A stretch of 64,000 bases of DNA from Streptomyces melanogenes. Its GTDB lineage: Bacteria; Actinomycetota; Actinomycetes; Streptomycetales; Streptomycetaceae. This document shows positions 42,326-50,428 of the stretch, in pieces. Below the pieces are notes generated by a model that was given only the letters and a program-made list of their open reading frames with translations, was not told where the DNA came from and did no database searches. The position numbers and the translations under genes were made by a program. The stretch lies in NCBI RefSeq assembly GCF_014649795.1, contig NZ_BMTS01000006.1, positions 186,001 to 250,000 of the forward strand, in the 5' to 3' direction. Position 1 is the stretch's first letter; every line of letters begins with the position of its first letter.

Positions 42326-43243
42326 GTGCCCACCACCACCGCGTCCACCGCCACCCCGGCCCTGACCGCCGCTCCGGCCGTCCCCCGGGTGGACTTCGCG
42401 CTGCTCGCCGTCGCCATCACCAGCGTGTCGCTCTCCGCGCCGCTCATCGCCGCGACCGCGGCCCCCGCGCTGGCCATCGCTTTCTGGCGCAACGCCATGG
42501 CGGTGGGGGCGCTCACCCCGCTGGCCGCGGTCAAGTACCGGGCGCAGCTGCGCGGGCTGACCCGGCGCGAGGTAGGGCTCGCGGTCGCCGCCGGGGCGCT
42601 GCTCGCGCTGCACTTCGGGCTGTGGCTGCCGAGCCTGCGGATGACGTCGGTGGCGTCCTCGACCGCACTGTGCACCACCACCCCGATCTGGACCACCATC
42701 GCGCTGCGCCTGCGCGGCCACCGCCCGCCCGCGATGGTGTGGGTCGGGACGCTGGTCGCCTGCGCGGGCGTGGTGATGCTCACCGGCGTCGACATGACCA
42801 CCTCGCCGCGCGCGCTCGCCGGTGACGCGCTCGCGCTCGGCGGCGGCATCGCGGCCGCCGGTTACGTACTGCTCGGCGCTGAGGTCCGGCGGACCGTGGA
42901 CACGGTCCCGTACACGTACCTCTGCTACGGGACGGCCGCCGCCGGGCTGCTCGCCGCCTGTCTGGCGAGCGGCGCGGACCTCACCTCGTACTCGGGAGAG
43001 ACCTGGGCCAAGCTGGCCGCGCTCACCGTCGCCGCCCAGCTGCTCGGCCACTCCCTGCTCAACCGGGTGGTGCGGGGCCTCGGGGCGTCCGTGACGTCCA
43101 CGGCGATCCTCCTGGAGACGCCGGGCGCCGCCCTCATCGCGGCGCTCTGGCTGGGCCAGCAGCCGCCCGCGCTGGCCTGGCCCGCGCTCGTGGTGATCCT
43201 CGCCGGGCTCGCGCTCGTGGTCAGAGCCAACCGTTCCGCTTGA
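42326..43243 (+). CDS. EamA/DMT family transporter
   Basis: 305 residues from GTG at 42326. Ten hydrophobic segments in two EamA halves are visible. The first half includes FWRNAMAVGALTPLAAVKY, and the second begins at ALAGDALALGGGIAAAGYVLLG and ends in PALVVILAGLALVVRANRSA. DMT proteins export metabolites or amino acids; the substrate cannot be read from sequence. Its 3' end overlaps the convergent corA gene by 23 bp, an antisense overlap of stop regions. Confidence 0.87.
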   Translation: MPTTTASTATPALTAAPAVPRVDFALLAVAITSVSLSAPLIAATAAPALAIAFWRNAMAVGALTPLAAVKYRAQLRGLTRREVGLAVAAGALLALHFGLWLPSLRMTSVASSTALCTTTPIWTTIALRLRGHRPPAMVWVGTLVACAGVVMLTGVDMTTSPRALAGDALALGGGIAAAGYVLLGAEVRRTVDTVPYTYLCYGTAAAGLLAACLASGADLTSYSGETWAKLAALTVAAQLLGHSLLNRVVRGLGASVTSTAILLETPGAALIAALWLGQQPPALAWPALVVILAGLALVVRANRSA

Positions 43244-44348
43244 GCGTGCGGTGGATGACGAGGCAGCTTCCGGCGATGGCGGCCAGCACCAGCGGGTAGC
43301 CGTACTTCCAGTGCAGCTCCGGCATGTGGTCGAAGTTCATGCCGTACACCCCGCACACCATCGTCGGTACGGCGATGATCGCCGCCCATGAGGTGATCTT
43401 GCGCATGTCCTCGTTCTGCGCGAACGACGCCTGCGCCAGATTGGCCTGGAGGATCGAGTTCAGGAGCTCGTCGAAGCCCACGACGTGCTCCTGCACGCGC
43501 GCGAGGTGGTCGGCGACGTCCCGGAAGTACTTCTGGATGTCGGGGTCGACCAGCCGCATCGGCCGCTCGCTGAGCAACTGCATCGGCCGCAGCAGCGGCG
43601 CGACCGCCCGCTTGAACTCCAGCACCTCACGCTTGAGTTGGTAGATCCGCCCGGCGTCCGTGCCGCGCGGGCTGCCCTTGGAGGGGGCCGAGAAGACGTC
43701 GATCTCGACCTCGTCGATGTCGTCCTGCATCGCGTCCACGACCGCCAGATACCCGTCGACGACCTGGTCCGCGATGGCGTGCAGCACGGCCGAGGGGCCC
43801 TTGGCGAGCAGCTCGGGGTCGTCCTGGAGGCGCTTGCGCAGCGCCCGCAGGGAGCCCTGGCCGCCGTGCCGGACGGTGATCACGAAGTCCCGGCCGGTGA
43901 AGCACATGACCTCGCCGGTCTCCACGACCTCGCTGGTCGCGGTGAGTTCGGCGTGCTCGACGTAGTGGACCGTCTTGAAGACGGTGAAGAGCGTGTCGTC
44001 GTACCGCTCCAGCTTGGGCCGCTGGTGGGCGTGGACCGCGTCCTCCACGGCCAGCGGGTGCAGCCCGAACTCGGCCGCGATACCGGCGAATTCGGCCTCG
44101 GTCGGCTCGTGCAGCCCGATCCAGGCGAAGCCGCCGTCCTCCCGCACCCGCCGCATCGCCTCGCGCGGCGACAGGCACGAGTCGGCCTGGGTGCGCAGCC
44201 CGTCGCGGTAGACCGCGCAGTCGACGACCGCGCTGCTCGCGGACGGGTCGCGGGTGGGGTCGTACGAGTTGTACGGGGCGGTGCTCTTGCGCAGCGACGG
44301 ACGCAGGGAGGGGCGGACCGCGGCGCGCAGGTCACGGATCATGGACAT
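43221..44348 (-). CDS. corA: CorA family magnesium/cobalt transporter
   Basis: 375 residues from the ATG at 44348 with AAGGAG 7 nt upstream. A long N-terminal cytoplasmic funnel domain (HEPTEAEFAGIAAEFGLHPLAVEDAV) is followed by the pore-lining helix. Two C-terminal transmembrane segments contain the family signature GMN in VCGVYGMNFDHMPE. It is an inner-membrane Mg2+ channel. M. tuberculosis has corA (Rv1239c) in the equivalent neighbourhood. Together with the MgtE-N protein it makes this a Mg2+-related segment. The last 23 bp overlap the convergent DMT gene. Confidence 0.92.
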   Translation of the reverse strand: MSMIRDLRAAVRPSLRPSLRKSTAPYNSYDPTRDPSASSAVVDCAVYRDGLRTQADSCLSPREAMRRVREDGGFAWIGLHEPTEAEFAGIAAEFGLHPLAVEDAVHAHQRPKLERYDDTLFTVFKTVHYVEHAELTATSEVVETGEVMCFTGRDFVITVRHGGQGSLRALRKRLQDDPELLAKGPSAVLHAIADQVVDGYLAVVDAMQDDIDEVEIDVFSAPSKGSPRGTDAGRIYQLKREVLEFKRAVAPLLRPMQLLSERPMRLVDPDIQKYFRDVADHLARVQEHVVGFDELLNSILQANLAQASFAQNEDMRKITSWAAIIAVPTMVCGVYGMNFDHMPELHWKYGYPLVLAAIAGSCLVIHRTLKRNGWL

Positions 44349-44775
44349 GGCAGGACTCCTTCGCGGAGGGGCCGCCGGCGGGCGTGGCACTGCCCGGAAT
44401 GGGGACGTGACGCGACGACTGCGTACATCTGCGTACGTCCGCAAAGCGGGCGGTACCGCGGGTGCGGTGACGGCGTTCGCTACTGAAACGGACTGGGCGA
44501 GGCGATGTGCTCTTCCGTCGTGCGAAATGCCATGAGACTCAGATGTTTCCCGGTGGAACGGCCGGGTAAGGAGGTCTCGATCACAGGGAACAACGAAGGC
44601 GCACGGAAGAGCGGTTGGTACTGCCAGGCCGACTTCGATCCATCGCAGCCCCACCTCCTCCGGCCGGTCCCCCGTGAGGGACTTCCTGCTGCCCTGAACA
44701 GCGGCCAAGACTATCAGCCGGCGCAAGTGTCAAGTCCGTACTTTGCTCGTTCGATACGGCTTCTATGCTCAACTC
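44349..44775. promoter_or_regulatory. Divergent intergenic region between corA and the SUFU-domain gene
   Basis: 427 bp of lower GC than its neighbours. TATGCT at 44764-44769 is a -10 box 6 nt before the + strand ATG at 44776, implying a leaderless mRNA. An open frame from 44505 lacks coding character. A GGTAAGGAGG sequence near 44566 looks like a ribosome site but no good start follows it. The long corA leader could hold a Mg2+-responsive element, but I recognise none. Confidence 0.4.
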
Positions 44776-45360
44776 ATGGTTGATGTTCTTGCTCTCGTCG
44801 AGGCCAGGCTGCGCACCGCCCTCGGCGAACCGGACGCGCGCGCCGCGGTGACCTTCCTCGGCACGGATCGCGTCGAGGTGCTGCGCTTCGCCGACGGGGA
44901 CATCGTCCGCTACGCCACGCTCGGCATGTCGGCCCAGCCCATGACCGACCCGGCCGCCGCCCTCGCCGACCCGGTCAAGGGCCCGCGCGCCGAGCTGGTC
45001 CTGTCCGTACGGGCCGGGCTCGCCGACACGGACAAGGTGCTGCGGCCGCTCGCCGTCCTCGCCTCCACCCCGCAGGTCGAGGGCGTGATCGTGGCCCCCG
45101 GCGCCTCGCTCGACATCGGGGAACCGCTGTGGCCCGGGGCGCCGTTCAGCTCGGTCCTGGTCGCGGAGCCGGGCGGCCTGGTCGAGGACCTGGAGCTCGA
45201 CGACCCGATGGACCCGGTCCGCTTCCTGCCGCTGCTGCCGATGACGACGAACGAGGCGGCGTGGAAGCGGGTGCGGGGGGCGCAGGAGCTGGAGGAGCGG
45301 TGGCTGGCGAACGGGACGGACCTGCGGGATCCGCTCCGTACGTCGGTACGGCTGGACTAG
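44776..45360 (+). CDS. Suppressor-of-fused (SUFU) domain protein
   Basis: 194 residues from ATG at 44776. The whole sequence matches the bacterial SUFU-type domain: VDVLALVEARLRTALGEP, RVEVLRFADGDIVRYATLGM, ELVLSVRAGLADTDKVLRPL and the C-terminal FLPLLPMTTNEAAWKRVRG. The domain is named from a eukaryotic Hedgehog-pathway protein. In bacteria it is often linked to polymorphic-toxin immunity, but no toxin gene is adjacent here, so a housekeeping role is as likely. Confidence 0.8.
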   Translation: MVDVLALVEARLRTALGEPDARAAVTFLGTDRVEVLRFADGDIVRYATLGMSAQPMTDPAAALADPVKGPRAELVLSVRAGLADTDKVLRPLAVLASTPQVEGVIVAPGASLDIGEPLWPGAPFSSVLVAEPGGLVEDLELDDPMDPVRFLPLLPMTTNEAAWKRVRGAQELEERWLANGTDLRDPLRTSVRLD

Positions 45361-45449
45361 TCCGGAAGCCGGGGCCCGCCCCGATCCCCACACGCCGGAC
45401 GGGTGATCGTCCTTGACGCGGCGCTGGACGGGGAGGACCGTGGGCATTT

Positions 45450-46088
45450 ATGAGGGGCGAACCCAGTTGCCCGAAGTGCGGAGGCCGGGTCAGGGCGCCC
45501 GGTCTCTTTGCCGACTCCTGGCAGTGCGACGTGCACGGGACGGTGCATCCGCTGCAGCCGGTGGTCCCCCCGAGCGTCGAGGCCCTCGGCGTCGTGGTGC
45601 ACCGGTCGAAGGTGCCCGTCTGGATGCCGTGGCCGCTGCCCATCGGCTGGCTCTTCACCGGCGTGGCCTGCGCGGGCGACGACCGCAACGGCGGGCGCGC
45701 GACCGCCGTGGCCTGCTCCGGCCCCGCCCCGCTGGGCGGCATCGGTGAGCTGCTGCTCGTCGCGGAGGAGCTGGGCGTCGGCCTCGGCGCGCGGTACGCG
45801 GGCATCGACGGCCCCGACCCCGGCCCGTACATCAGCGTCGACAAACCGCCGCACGCCAAGGTCCTCGCGGCCGGGCGGCCCACCCCGCTGTGGCACGTGA
45901 CCGGCACGCCCGACGACCGCGCGGTCTTCGCGGGCGAGGCGCGCGGCCTGTGGCTGTGGGCGATCGTCTGGCCCGAGCAGTCGGGCCTGCTGCTCTACGA
46001 CGAGCTGGTCCTCACCGATCTGCGCGACGCGGGCGCCGAGGTCGAGCTGGTGCCGTGCGGCGCGCTGTCGCCGCGGATCCTGTCGTGA
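45450..46088 (+). CDS. DUF6758-type protein with N-terminal zinc ribbon
   Basis: 212 residues from ATG at 45450. An N-terminal CPKCGG followed by a Cys-X-X-His further on (WQCDVHGTVHP) suggests a zinc ribbon. A soluble domain rich in Gly, Trp and Pro follows (VWMPWPLPIGWLFTGVACAGDD). It ends in VPCGALSPRILS. I recall this conserved Streptomyces protein as DUF6758, without function. It lies between the SUFU gene and the PHP phosphoesterase gene on the same strand, with 89 and 120 bp gaps. Confidence 0.8.
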   Translation: MRGEPSCPKCGGRVRAPGLFADSWQCDVHGTVHPLQPVVPPSVEALGVVVHRSKVPVWMPWPLPIGWLFTGVACAGDDRNGGRATAVACSGPAPLGGIGELLLVAEELGVGLGARYAGIDGPDPGPYISVDKPPHAKVLAAGRPTPLWHVTGTPDDRAVFAGEARGLWLWAIVWPEQSGLLLYDELVLTDLRDAGAEVELVPCGALSPRILS

Positions 46089-46208
46089 CGCGCGCGTGGC
46101 GGAGCGCCCCGAGTGCGGTGACCGCCACAGCCGTTACGGGCGGGACAGGGGCTACGCGCAGTTATCCTTGATTGTCCCCCTGCCGGTCTCTACGCCCTGG
46201 AGTCACGC

Positions 46209-47072
46209 GTGCGCATCGATCTGCACACCCACTCCACGGCCTCCGACGGCACGGACACCCCGGCCGAGCTGGTCCGTAACGCGGCCGCCGCCGGGCTCGA
46301 CGTCATCGCGCTCACCGACCACGACACCACCAGGGGCTACGCCGAGGCGACCGCCGCGCTCCCCGCGGGCCTGACCCTGGTGACCGGCGCCGAGCTCTCC
46401 TGCCGGGTCGACGGCATCGGGCTGCACATGCTGGCGTACCTCTTCGACCCCGAGGAGCCGGAGCTGGCGCGCGAGCGCGAGCTGGTCCGCGACGACCGGG
46501 TGCCGCGCGCCCGGGGCATGGTCGCCAAGCTCCAGGCGCTGGGCGTCCCCGTCACCTGGGAGCAGGTGGCGCGGATCGCGGGCGACGGCTCGGTCGGCCG
46601 TCCGCACGTCGCCGAGGCGATGGTCGAGCTGGGCGTCGTCGGCTCGGTGTCGGACGCGTTCGTGCCCGAGTGGCTGGCGGACGGCGGACGCGCGTACGTC
46701 GGCAAGCACGAGCTCGACCCGTTCGACGCGATCCGGCTGGTCAAGGCCGCCGGCGGAGTCACCGTCTTCGCGCACCCGCTCGCCGTCAAGCGCGGCCGGG
46801 TCGTGCCCGAGACGGTCATAGCCGAGCTGGCCTCGGCCGGTCTCGACGGCATCGAGGTCGACCACACGGACCACGACGCGCCCACGCGCGCGCGGCTGCG
46901 CGGACTGGCCGCCGAGCTCGGTCTGCTCACCACCGGCTCCAGCGACTACCACGGCGGCCGCAAGGCCGTGCGGCTCGGGGAGTGCACCACCGACCCCGAG
47001 ATCTACGGCGAGATCACCCGCCGCGCGACGGGCGCGTTCCCCGTTCCTGGCGCGGGCGGAACCGGCCGCTGA
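46209..47072 (+). CDS. PHP-domain phosphoesterase (TrpH/RNase AM-like)
   Basis: 287 residues from GTG at 46209, GGAG upstream. The PHP metal-binding motifs are intact: DLHTHSTASDG, ALTDHDTTRG, TGAELSC, and the C-terminal GSSDYHG. A helical insertion follows motif three (about 75-160). Relatives (E. coli YciV/TrpH, now RNase AM) hydrolyse 3',5'-bisphosphonucleotides and trim RNA 5' ends; that activity is the best guess. A 7-bp hairpin follows the stop. Confidence 0.88.
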   Translation: MRIDLHTHSTASDGTDTPAELVRNAAAAGLDVIALTDHDTTRGYAEATAALPAGLTLVTGAELSCRVDGIGLHMLAYLFDPEEPELARERELVRDDRVPRARGMVAKLQALGVPVTWEQVARIAGDGSVGRPHVAEAMVELGVVGSVSDAFVPEWLADGGRAYVGKHELDPFDAIRLVKAAGGVTVFAHPLAVKRGRVVPETVIAELASAGLDGIEVDHTDHDAPTRARLRGLAAELGLLTTGSSDYHGGRKAVRLGECTTDPEIYGEITRRATGAFPVPGAGGTGR

Positions 47073-47090
47073 GCGCTTCGCTGGAAGCGC
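47073..47090 (+). terminator. Small hairpin directly after the PHP gene
   Basis: GCGCTTC pairs with GAAGCGC over a 4-nt loop, immediately after the stop codon. Confidence 0.5.
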
Positions 47091-47095
47091 GGTGA

Positions 47096-47172
47096 TTCGT
47101 CTGCGGGCCGTGTGTGGCTGGTCGCGCCCCCGCGGCGGAGCCGCATATGTCTCAGTCCCGCGCCCCTGAAGG
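47096..47172. repeat. Dispersed repeat copy with an internal substitution
   Basis: The left part (TTCGTCTGCGGGCCG, then GGCTGGTCGCGC) and right part (CCCGCGCCCCTGAAGG) match the usual element. The middle AGTT is replaced by a stretch of about 29 bp including GCGGCGGAGCCGCATATGTC. The two neighbouring genes have the same orientation. Confidence 0.65.
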
Positions 47173-47249
47173 CTCGGCCCCGGGCGGCCCATGCCCCGGC
47201 CCGAGGTCCCCCTTTTCCCCGTACACCCCTCCTCCTGCAAGGCACCACC

Positions 47250-47855
47250 GTGTTCGACGCTGCCGTCTTCGGCTCCCTGTTCCTCACCCTTTTTGTCATC
47301 ATGGATCCCCCCGGGATCACGCCGATCTTCCTCGCGCTCACCTCCGGCCGCCCGGCCAAGGTGCAGCGCAAGATGGCGTGGCAGGCCGCGGCCGTGGCCC
47401 TCGGTGTGATCACCGTGTTCGGTCTGGTGGGCAACCAGATCCTGGCGTATCTGCACATCGACGTGCCCGCGCTGATGATCGCGGGCGGTCTGCTGCTCCT
47501 GCTCATCGCGCTCGACCTGCTCACCGGCAAGATGGAGGAGCCGAAGCAGACCAAGGACGTCAACGTGGCGCTGGTGCCGCTCGGCATGCCGCTGCTCGCC
47601 GGGCCCGGCGCGATCGTCCAGGTCATCCTCGCGGTCCAGAACCACGACACGTTCTCCGGGCAGGTCGCCGTGTGGACCGCGATCCTCGCGATGCACATCG
47701 TGCTCTGGCTGGTCATGCGGTACTCGCTGCTGATCATCCGGGTGATCAAGGACGGCGGTGTCGTCCTGGTGACGCGGCTCGCGGGCATGATGCTCTCCGC
47801 GCTCGCGGTGCAGCAGATCATCAACGGCGTCACCCAGGTGATCCACGGCGCCTGA
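47250..47855 (+). CDS. MarC family integral membrane protein
   Basis: 201 residues from GTG at 47250 (VFDAAVFGSLFLTLFVIMDP), AAGG 7 nt upstream. Six hydrophobic segments are visible, with the MarC-type motifs MDPPGITPIFLALT and PLGMPLLAGPGAI. The family has no confirmed function; an early link to multiple antibiotic resistance was later withdrawn. The gene ends before a strong hairpin and converges on the small 50-residue protein gene. Confidence 0.88.
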   Translation: MFDAAVFGSLFLTLFVIMDPPGITPIFLALTSGRPAKVQRKMAWQAAAVALGVITVFGLVGNQILAYLHIDVPALMIAGGLLLLLIALDLLTGKMEEPKQTKDVNVALVPLGMPLLAGPGAIVQVILAVQNHDTFSGQVAVWTAILAMHIVLWLVMRYSLLIIRVIKDGGVVLVTRLAGMMLSALAVQQIINGVTQVIHGA

Positions 47856-47893
47856 CCGCCGTCCGCCCGCCTGCCCGCTGCCGTACAAGCGGA

Positions 47894-47931
47894 AAGCGCC
47901 CCCGCACCGACGATTCGGTGCGGGGGCGCTT
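47894..47931. terminator. Strong bidirectional terminator after marC
   Basis: Perfect 17-bp stem AAGCGCCCCCGCACCGA / TCGGTGCGGGGGCGCTT with a CGAT loop, located between convergent genes. Confidence 0.85.
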
Positions 47932-47960
47932 CGGCTTGCCGCGTAGAAGATCCTTACGCG

Positions 47961-48113
47961 TTACGAAGCCGGACTGTCGGCCGGGCGGATGTAGATGCGC
48001 TGGCCGATTGCGGCGGCCTGCTGCACGATCCGGTTGACGGAGGCGGCGTCCACGACGGTGCTGTCCACGGCGGAGCCGTCGACGTCGTTGAGGCGCATGA
48101 TCTCGAAGCGCAT
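47961..48113 (-). CDS. Conserved small protein, 50 residues
   Basis: From the ATG at 48113, with GGGAG 7 nt upstream, to TAA. The sequence begins MRFEIMRLNDVDGSAVDSTV and continues with VDAASVNRIVQQAAAIGQRI, ending IRPADSPAS. It has coding character and a proper ribosome site. I recall near-identical small proteins in other Streptomyces, always uncharacterised. There is no signal peptide or helix. The 230-bp gap upstream of it, shared with the NYN gene, contains an AT-rich stretch (near 48270) suitable for promoters. Confidence 0.75.
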   Translation of the reverse strand: MRFEIMRLNDVDGSAVDSTVVDAASVNRIVQQAAAIGQRIYIRPADSPAS

Positions 48114-48343
48114 GGCTTCTCCCTTCGTCTGATCCTCCTGAAGGAGAACTACTGGTGCGGGGGGCTCGGCTTCTTCAGCCTGCACCCTCGCGGAGTCCGG
48201 ACGATTGCCCGCCCGTTACGACTGTTCAACGGGTTGCCCTTGGCAAACATTCCCTACGCTAAGGAAATTTTTTCACGGGCTAAATACTGGCAGGTAAGGC
48301 ACCGGTTGTGTGGGATCGCTCACGCCACGGAGAATGGGGGGCA

Positions 48344-49306
48344 ATGAGCGACGCAGGCGACATCCCAGGCATCCCCGACGGCCCCGGCGACCCGAGCGAC
48401 CCCACCGACGCGGGCGGCTCCGCGGCCTCCGACATCGGCGCGCAGCTGGAGCGCACCAACCAGCTGCTGCGGCGGATGCTGGCCGAGGTGGCCAAGACGC
48501 CCTCGACCCACGCGATCTTCGTCGACGCGGGCTATGTGTACGCGGCGGCGGGCCTGCTGGTCGCCGGGACCGAGGACCGCCGGTCCTTCGACCTCGACGC
48601 CGAGGGGCTGATCGAGGCCTTCATCGACAAGGCGCGCACGATCTTCGCGGACAGTCGGCTGCTCCGCGTGTACTGGTACGACGGCGCGCGCCGGCGCATC
48701 CACACCTCCGAGCAGCAGTCGATCGCGGAGCTGCCGGACGTCAAGGTCCGCCTCGGCAACCTCAACGCCAACAACCAGCAGAAGGGCGTCGACTCGCTGA
48801 TCCGTTCCGACCTGGAGTCCCTCGCCCGGCACCGCGCCATCAGCGACGCGGCGCTCATCGGCGGCGACGAGGACCTGGTCTCGGCGGTGGAGGCGGCGCA
48901 GGGGTACGGCGCGCGGGTCCACCTCTGGGGCATCGAGGCGGCGGAGGGGCGCAACCAGGCGGAGCCGCTGCTGTGGGAGGTCGACAGCCAGCGCACGTTC
49001 GACCTGGACTTCTGCAAGCCGTACGTCACTCGGCGGCCGGTGACGATGTACGAGGACAGCGGGCCCGCGCCGACGCGGGACGACGTGCGGTTCGTGGGGG
49101 CGCAGATCGCGGCGACGTGGCTGTCGTCGCGGGGCCGGGCCGCGCTGGCCCAGCTGCTGCCGGGCCACCCGTATCTGCCCGGTCCGGTGGACCAGGACCT
49201 CCTGGTGGAGGCGGAACGGCTGCTTCAGCGGTCGCTGCGGGGGCATGCGGATTTGCGGCGGGCGCTGCGGGATGGGTTTTGGCAGCACCTTCAGTCCCAG
49301 TACTAG
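48344..49306 (+). CDS. NYN domain protein (PIN-like ribonuclease fold)
   Basis: 320 residues from ATG at 48344 (MSDAGDIPGIPDGPG); GTG at 48308 is an alternative. After an acidic head and a coiled-coil-like segment (IGAQLERTNQLLRRMLAEV), the NYN domain shows IFVDAGYVYAAAG, KGVDSLIRSDLESLA and ALIGGDEDLVSAVEAAQ. The conserved acidic residues (Asp in VDAG, Asp in KGVD, Asp in GDED) form the metal site of PIN-like nucleases. An RNA-processing role is inferred. The C-terminal 80 residues are helical and unassigned. Confidence 0.82.
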   Translation: MSDAGDIPGIPDGPGDPSDPTDAGGSAASDIGAQLERTNQLLRRMLAEVAKTPSTHAIFVDAGYVYAAAGLLVAGTEDRRSFDLDAEGLIEAFIDKARTIFADSRLLRVYWYDGARRRIHTSEQQSIAELPDVKVRLGNLNANNQQKGVDSLIRSDLESLARHRAISDAALIGGDEDLVSAVEAAQGYGARVHLWGIEAAEGRNQAEPLLWEVDSQRTFDLDFCKPYVTRRPVTMYEDSGPAPTRDDVRFVGAQIAATWLSSRGRAALAQLLPGHPYLPGPVDQDLLVEAERLLQRSLRGHADLRRALRDGFWQHLQSQY

Positions 49307-49326
49307 CGGGTCCCAGTACTGGCGGT

Positions 49327-49472
49327 TGTTCGTCCGCGCGCCGTCCCCAACTGGTCGCGCAGTTCCCCGCGCCCCTAAAGGACTATGGCTGAGCTGACGT
49401 CTCCGGCTGCGGCGGACTACCTAAGGGGCGCGGGGAACTGCGCGACCAGCCACCCACCGGGCCGCAGACGGA
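49327..49472. repeat. Two-armed copy of the dispersed repeat with a 45-bp centre
   Basis: A complete forward arm (CTGGTCGCGCAGTTCCCCGC) and a complete reverse arm (GCGGGGAACTGCGCGACCAG) are separated by about 45 bp including GACTATGGCTGAGCTGACG. Outer arms pair TTCGTCCGCG with GCAGACGGAC only partly. It lies between the convergent NYN and hydrolase genes. Confidence 0.8.
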
Positions 49473-49475
49473 CAA

Positions 49476-50327
49476 TCAGCGCCCCCAGAACCCCGTCAGG
49501 GCCGACGCCAACTCCTCCGCGTGCGAGACATTGGGGGAGTGGCCCGCGCCCGGGATGACCGTGTGGTGGGCGTTCGTGTCGCGGGCCAGGGCGGCGAGCT
49601 CCTGGACCGTCCACACCGTCTCGCCGTCCCCGTACGCCACATGCAGTGGCAACGGCAACGCCGCGATGTTCTCCGTCCGGTCCGGTTCCGTCCTCAACTG
49701 CCGCCCGGCGGCGATGAGTTGGCCGGGCCGCGTGTTGAACCACCGCCGCCGCAGGAACGCGGCGACCTCCGGCGCGTCCGGCTCGTACGCCGGATCGCGG
49801 CTGTCCAGCCAGCGCGTCGCCGCCCACACCGCCGCCGGCGGCAGCACCGGCAGCGCGGCCCGCAGCAGCCGGATCTTGGCGCGCTGCTCCGGGCCGACAT
49901 GGCCCGGCCCCGACGACAGCAGCGTCAGCGAGCGGAAGGAGCCGGGGGAGAGGCGGACGGCCGCGCGGGCCACCAGCCCGCCGAAGGAGTGGCCGACGAG
50001 GTGTACGGGCCCGTCGCCGAGCGCCGCCGCCTGCGCGATCACGTCCTCGGCGAGGGTGCGGGGCGTGTAGCCGCCCGCGCCGCGTGGCCCGGGGCTCTCG
50101 TGCTGGCCCCGCCCGTCGACCGCCACCGCCCGGTACCCGGCCCGGGCGAGCGGCTCCAGGAGCGCGAGGAAGTCCTCCTTGCTGCCGGTGAAGCCGGGCA
50201 GCAGCAGCGCGGTGCCGAGCGCCGGTCCGCCGGGTTCGGCGTCGAGCACGGCGAACCGGCCGCGCGGTGTTACCAGCGCGTACGCGCGCGTGCCCGCAGG
50301 CGGGACCAGGGACCGGGGCTTGCTCAT
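49476..50327 (-). CDS. Alpha/beta hydrolase
   Basis: 283 residues from the ATG at 50327, with TACGCT 6 nt upstream and no ribosome site (probable leaderless mRNA). Alpha/beta-hydrolase fold: oxyanion strand LLLPGFTGSKEDF, nucleophile elbow VGHSFGGLVARA, acid region LPLHVAYGDGETVW, and catalytic His in IPGAGHSPNVSH. There is no signal peptide. The substrate is not predictable. The gene is followed by the large repeat at 49.3-49.5 kb. Confidence 0.85.
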   Translation of the reverse strand: MSKPRSLVPPAGTRAYALVTPRGRFAVLDAEPGGPALGTALLLPGFTGSKEDFLALLEPLARAGYRAVAVDGRGQHESPGPRGAGGYTPRTLAEDVIAQAAALGDGPVHLVGHSFGGLVARAAVRLSPGSFRSLTLLSSGPGHVGPEQRAKIRLLRAALPVLPPAAVWAATRWLDSRDPAYEPDAPEVAAFLRRRWFNTRPGQLIAAGRQLRTEPDRTENIAALPLPLHVAYGDGETVWTVQELAALARDTNAHHTVIPGAGHSPNVSHAEELASALTGFWGR

Positions 50328-50379
50328 ATGCCGAGCGTAACCGGGGTGTGCGGGGCCCGGAGCGGCGGCCCGGACGCAC

Positions 50380-50415
50380 TTCGGCCCGGCACCCCCGAAG
50401 GGATGCCGGGCCGAA
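50380..50415. terminator. Hairpin terminator between the helicase and hydrolase genes
   Basis: 12-bp stem TTCGGCCCGGCA / TGCCGGGCCGAA with a 12-nt loop, just downstream of the helicase stop on the - strand. Confidence 0.7.
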
Positions 50416-50428
50416 AGAGCGGTGCTGC

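Noticed and set aside
44349..44775. Mg2+-sensing or c-di-AMP riboswitch before corA
   Set aside because: I could not match conserved core sequences of either class; a covariance-model search with a clear hit would be needed to reinstate it.
44505..44783. 92-codon frame between corA and the SUFU gene
   Set aside because: There is no ribosome site, the codon bias is weak, and it overlaps the promoter and start of the SUFU gene.
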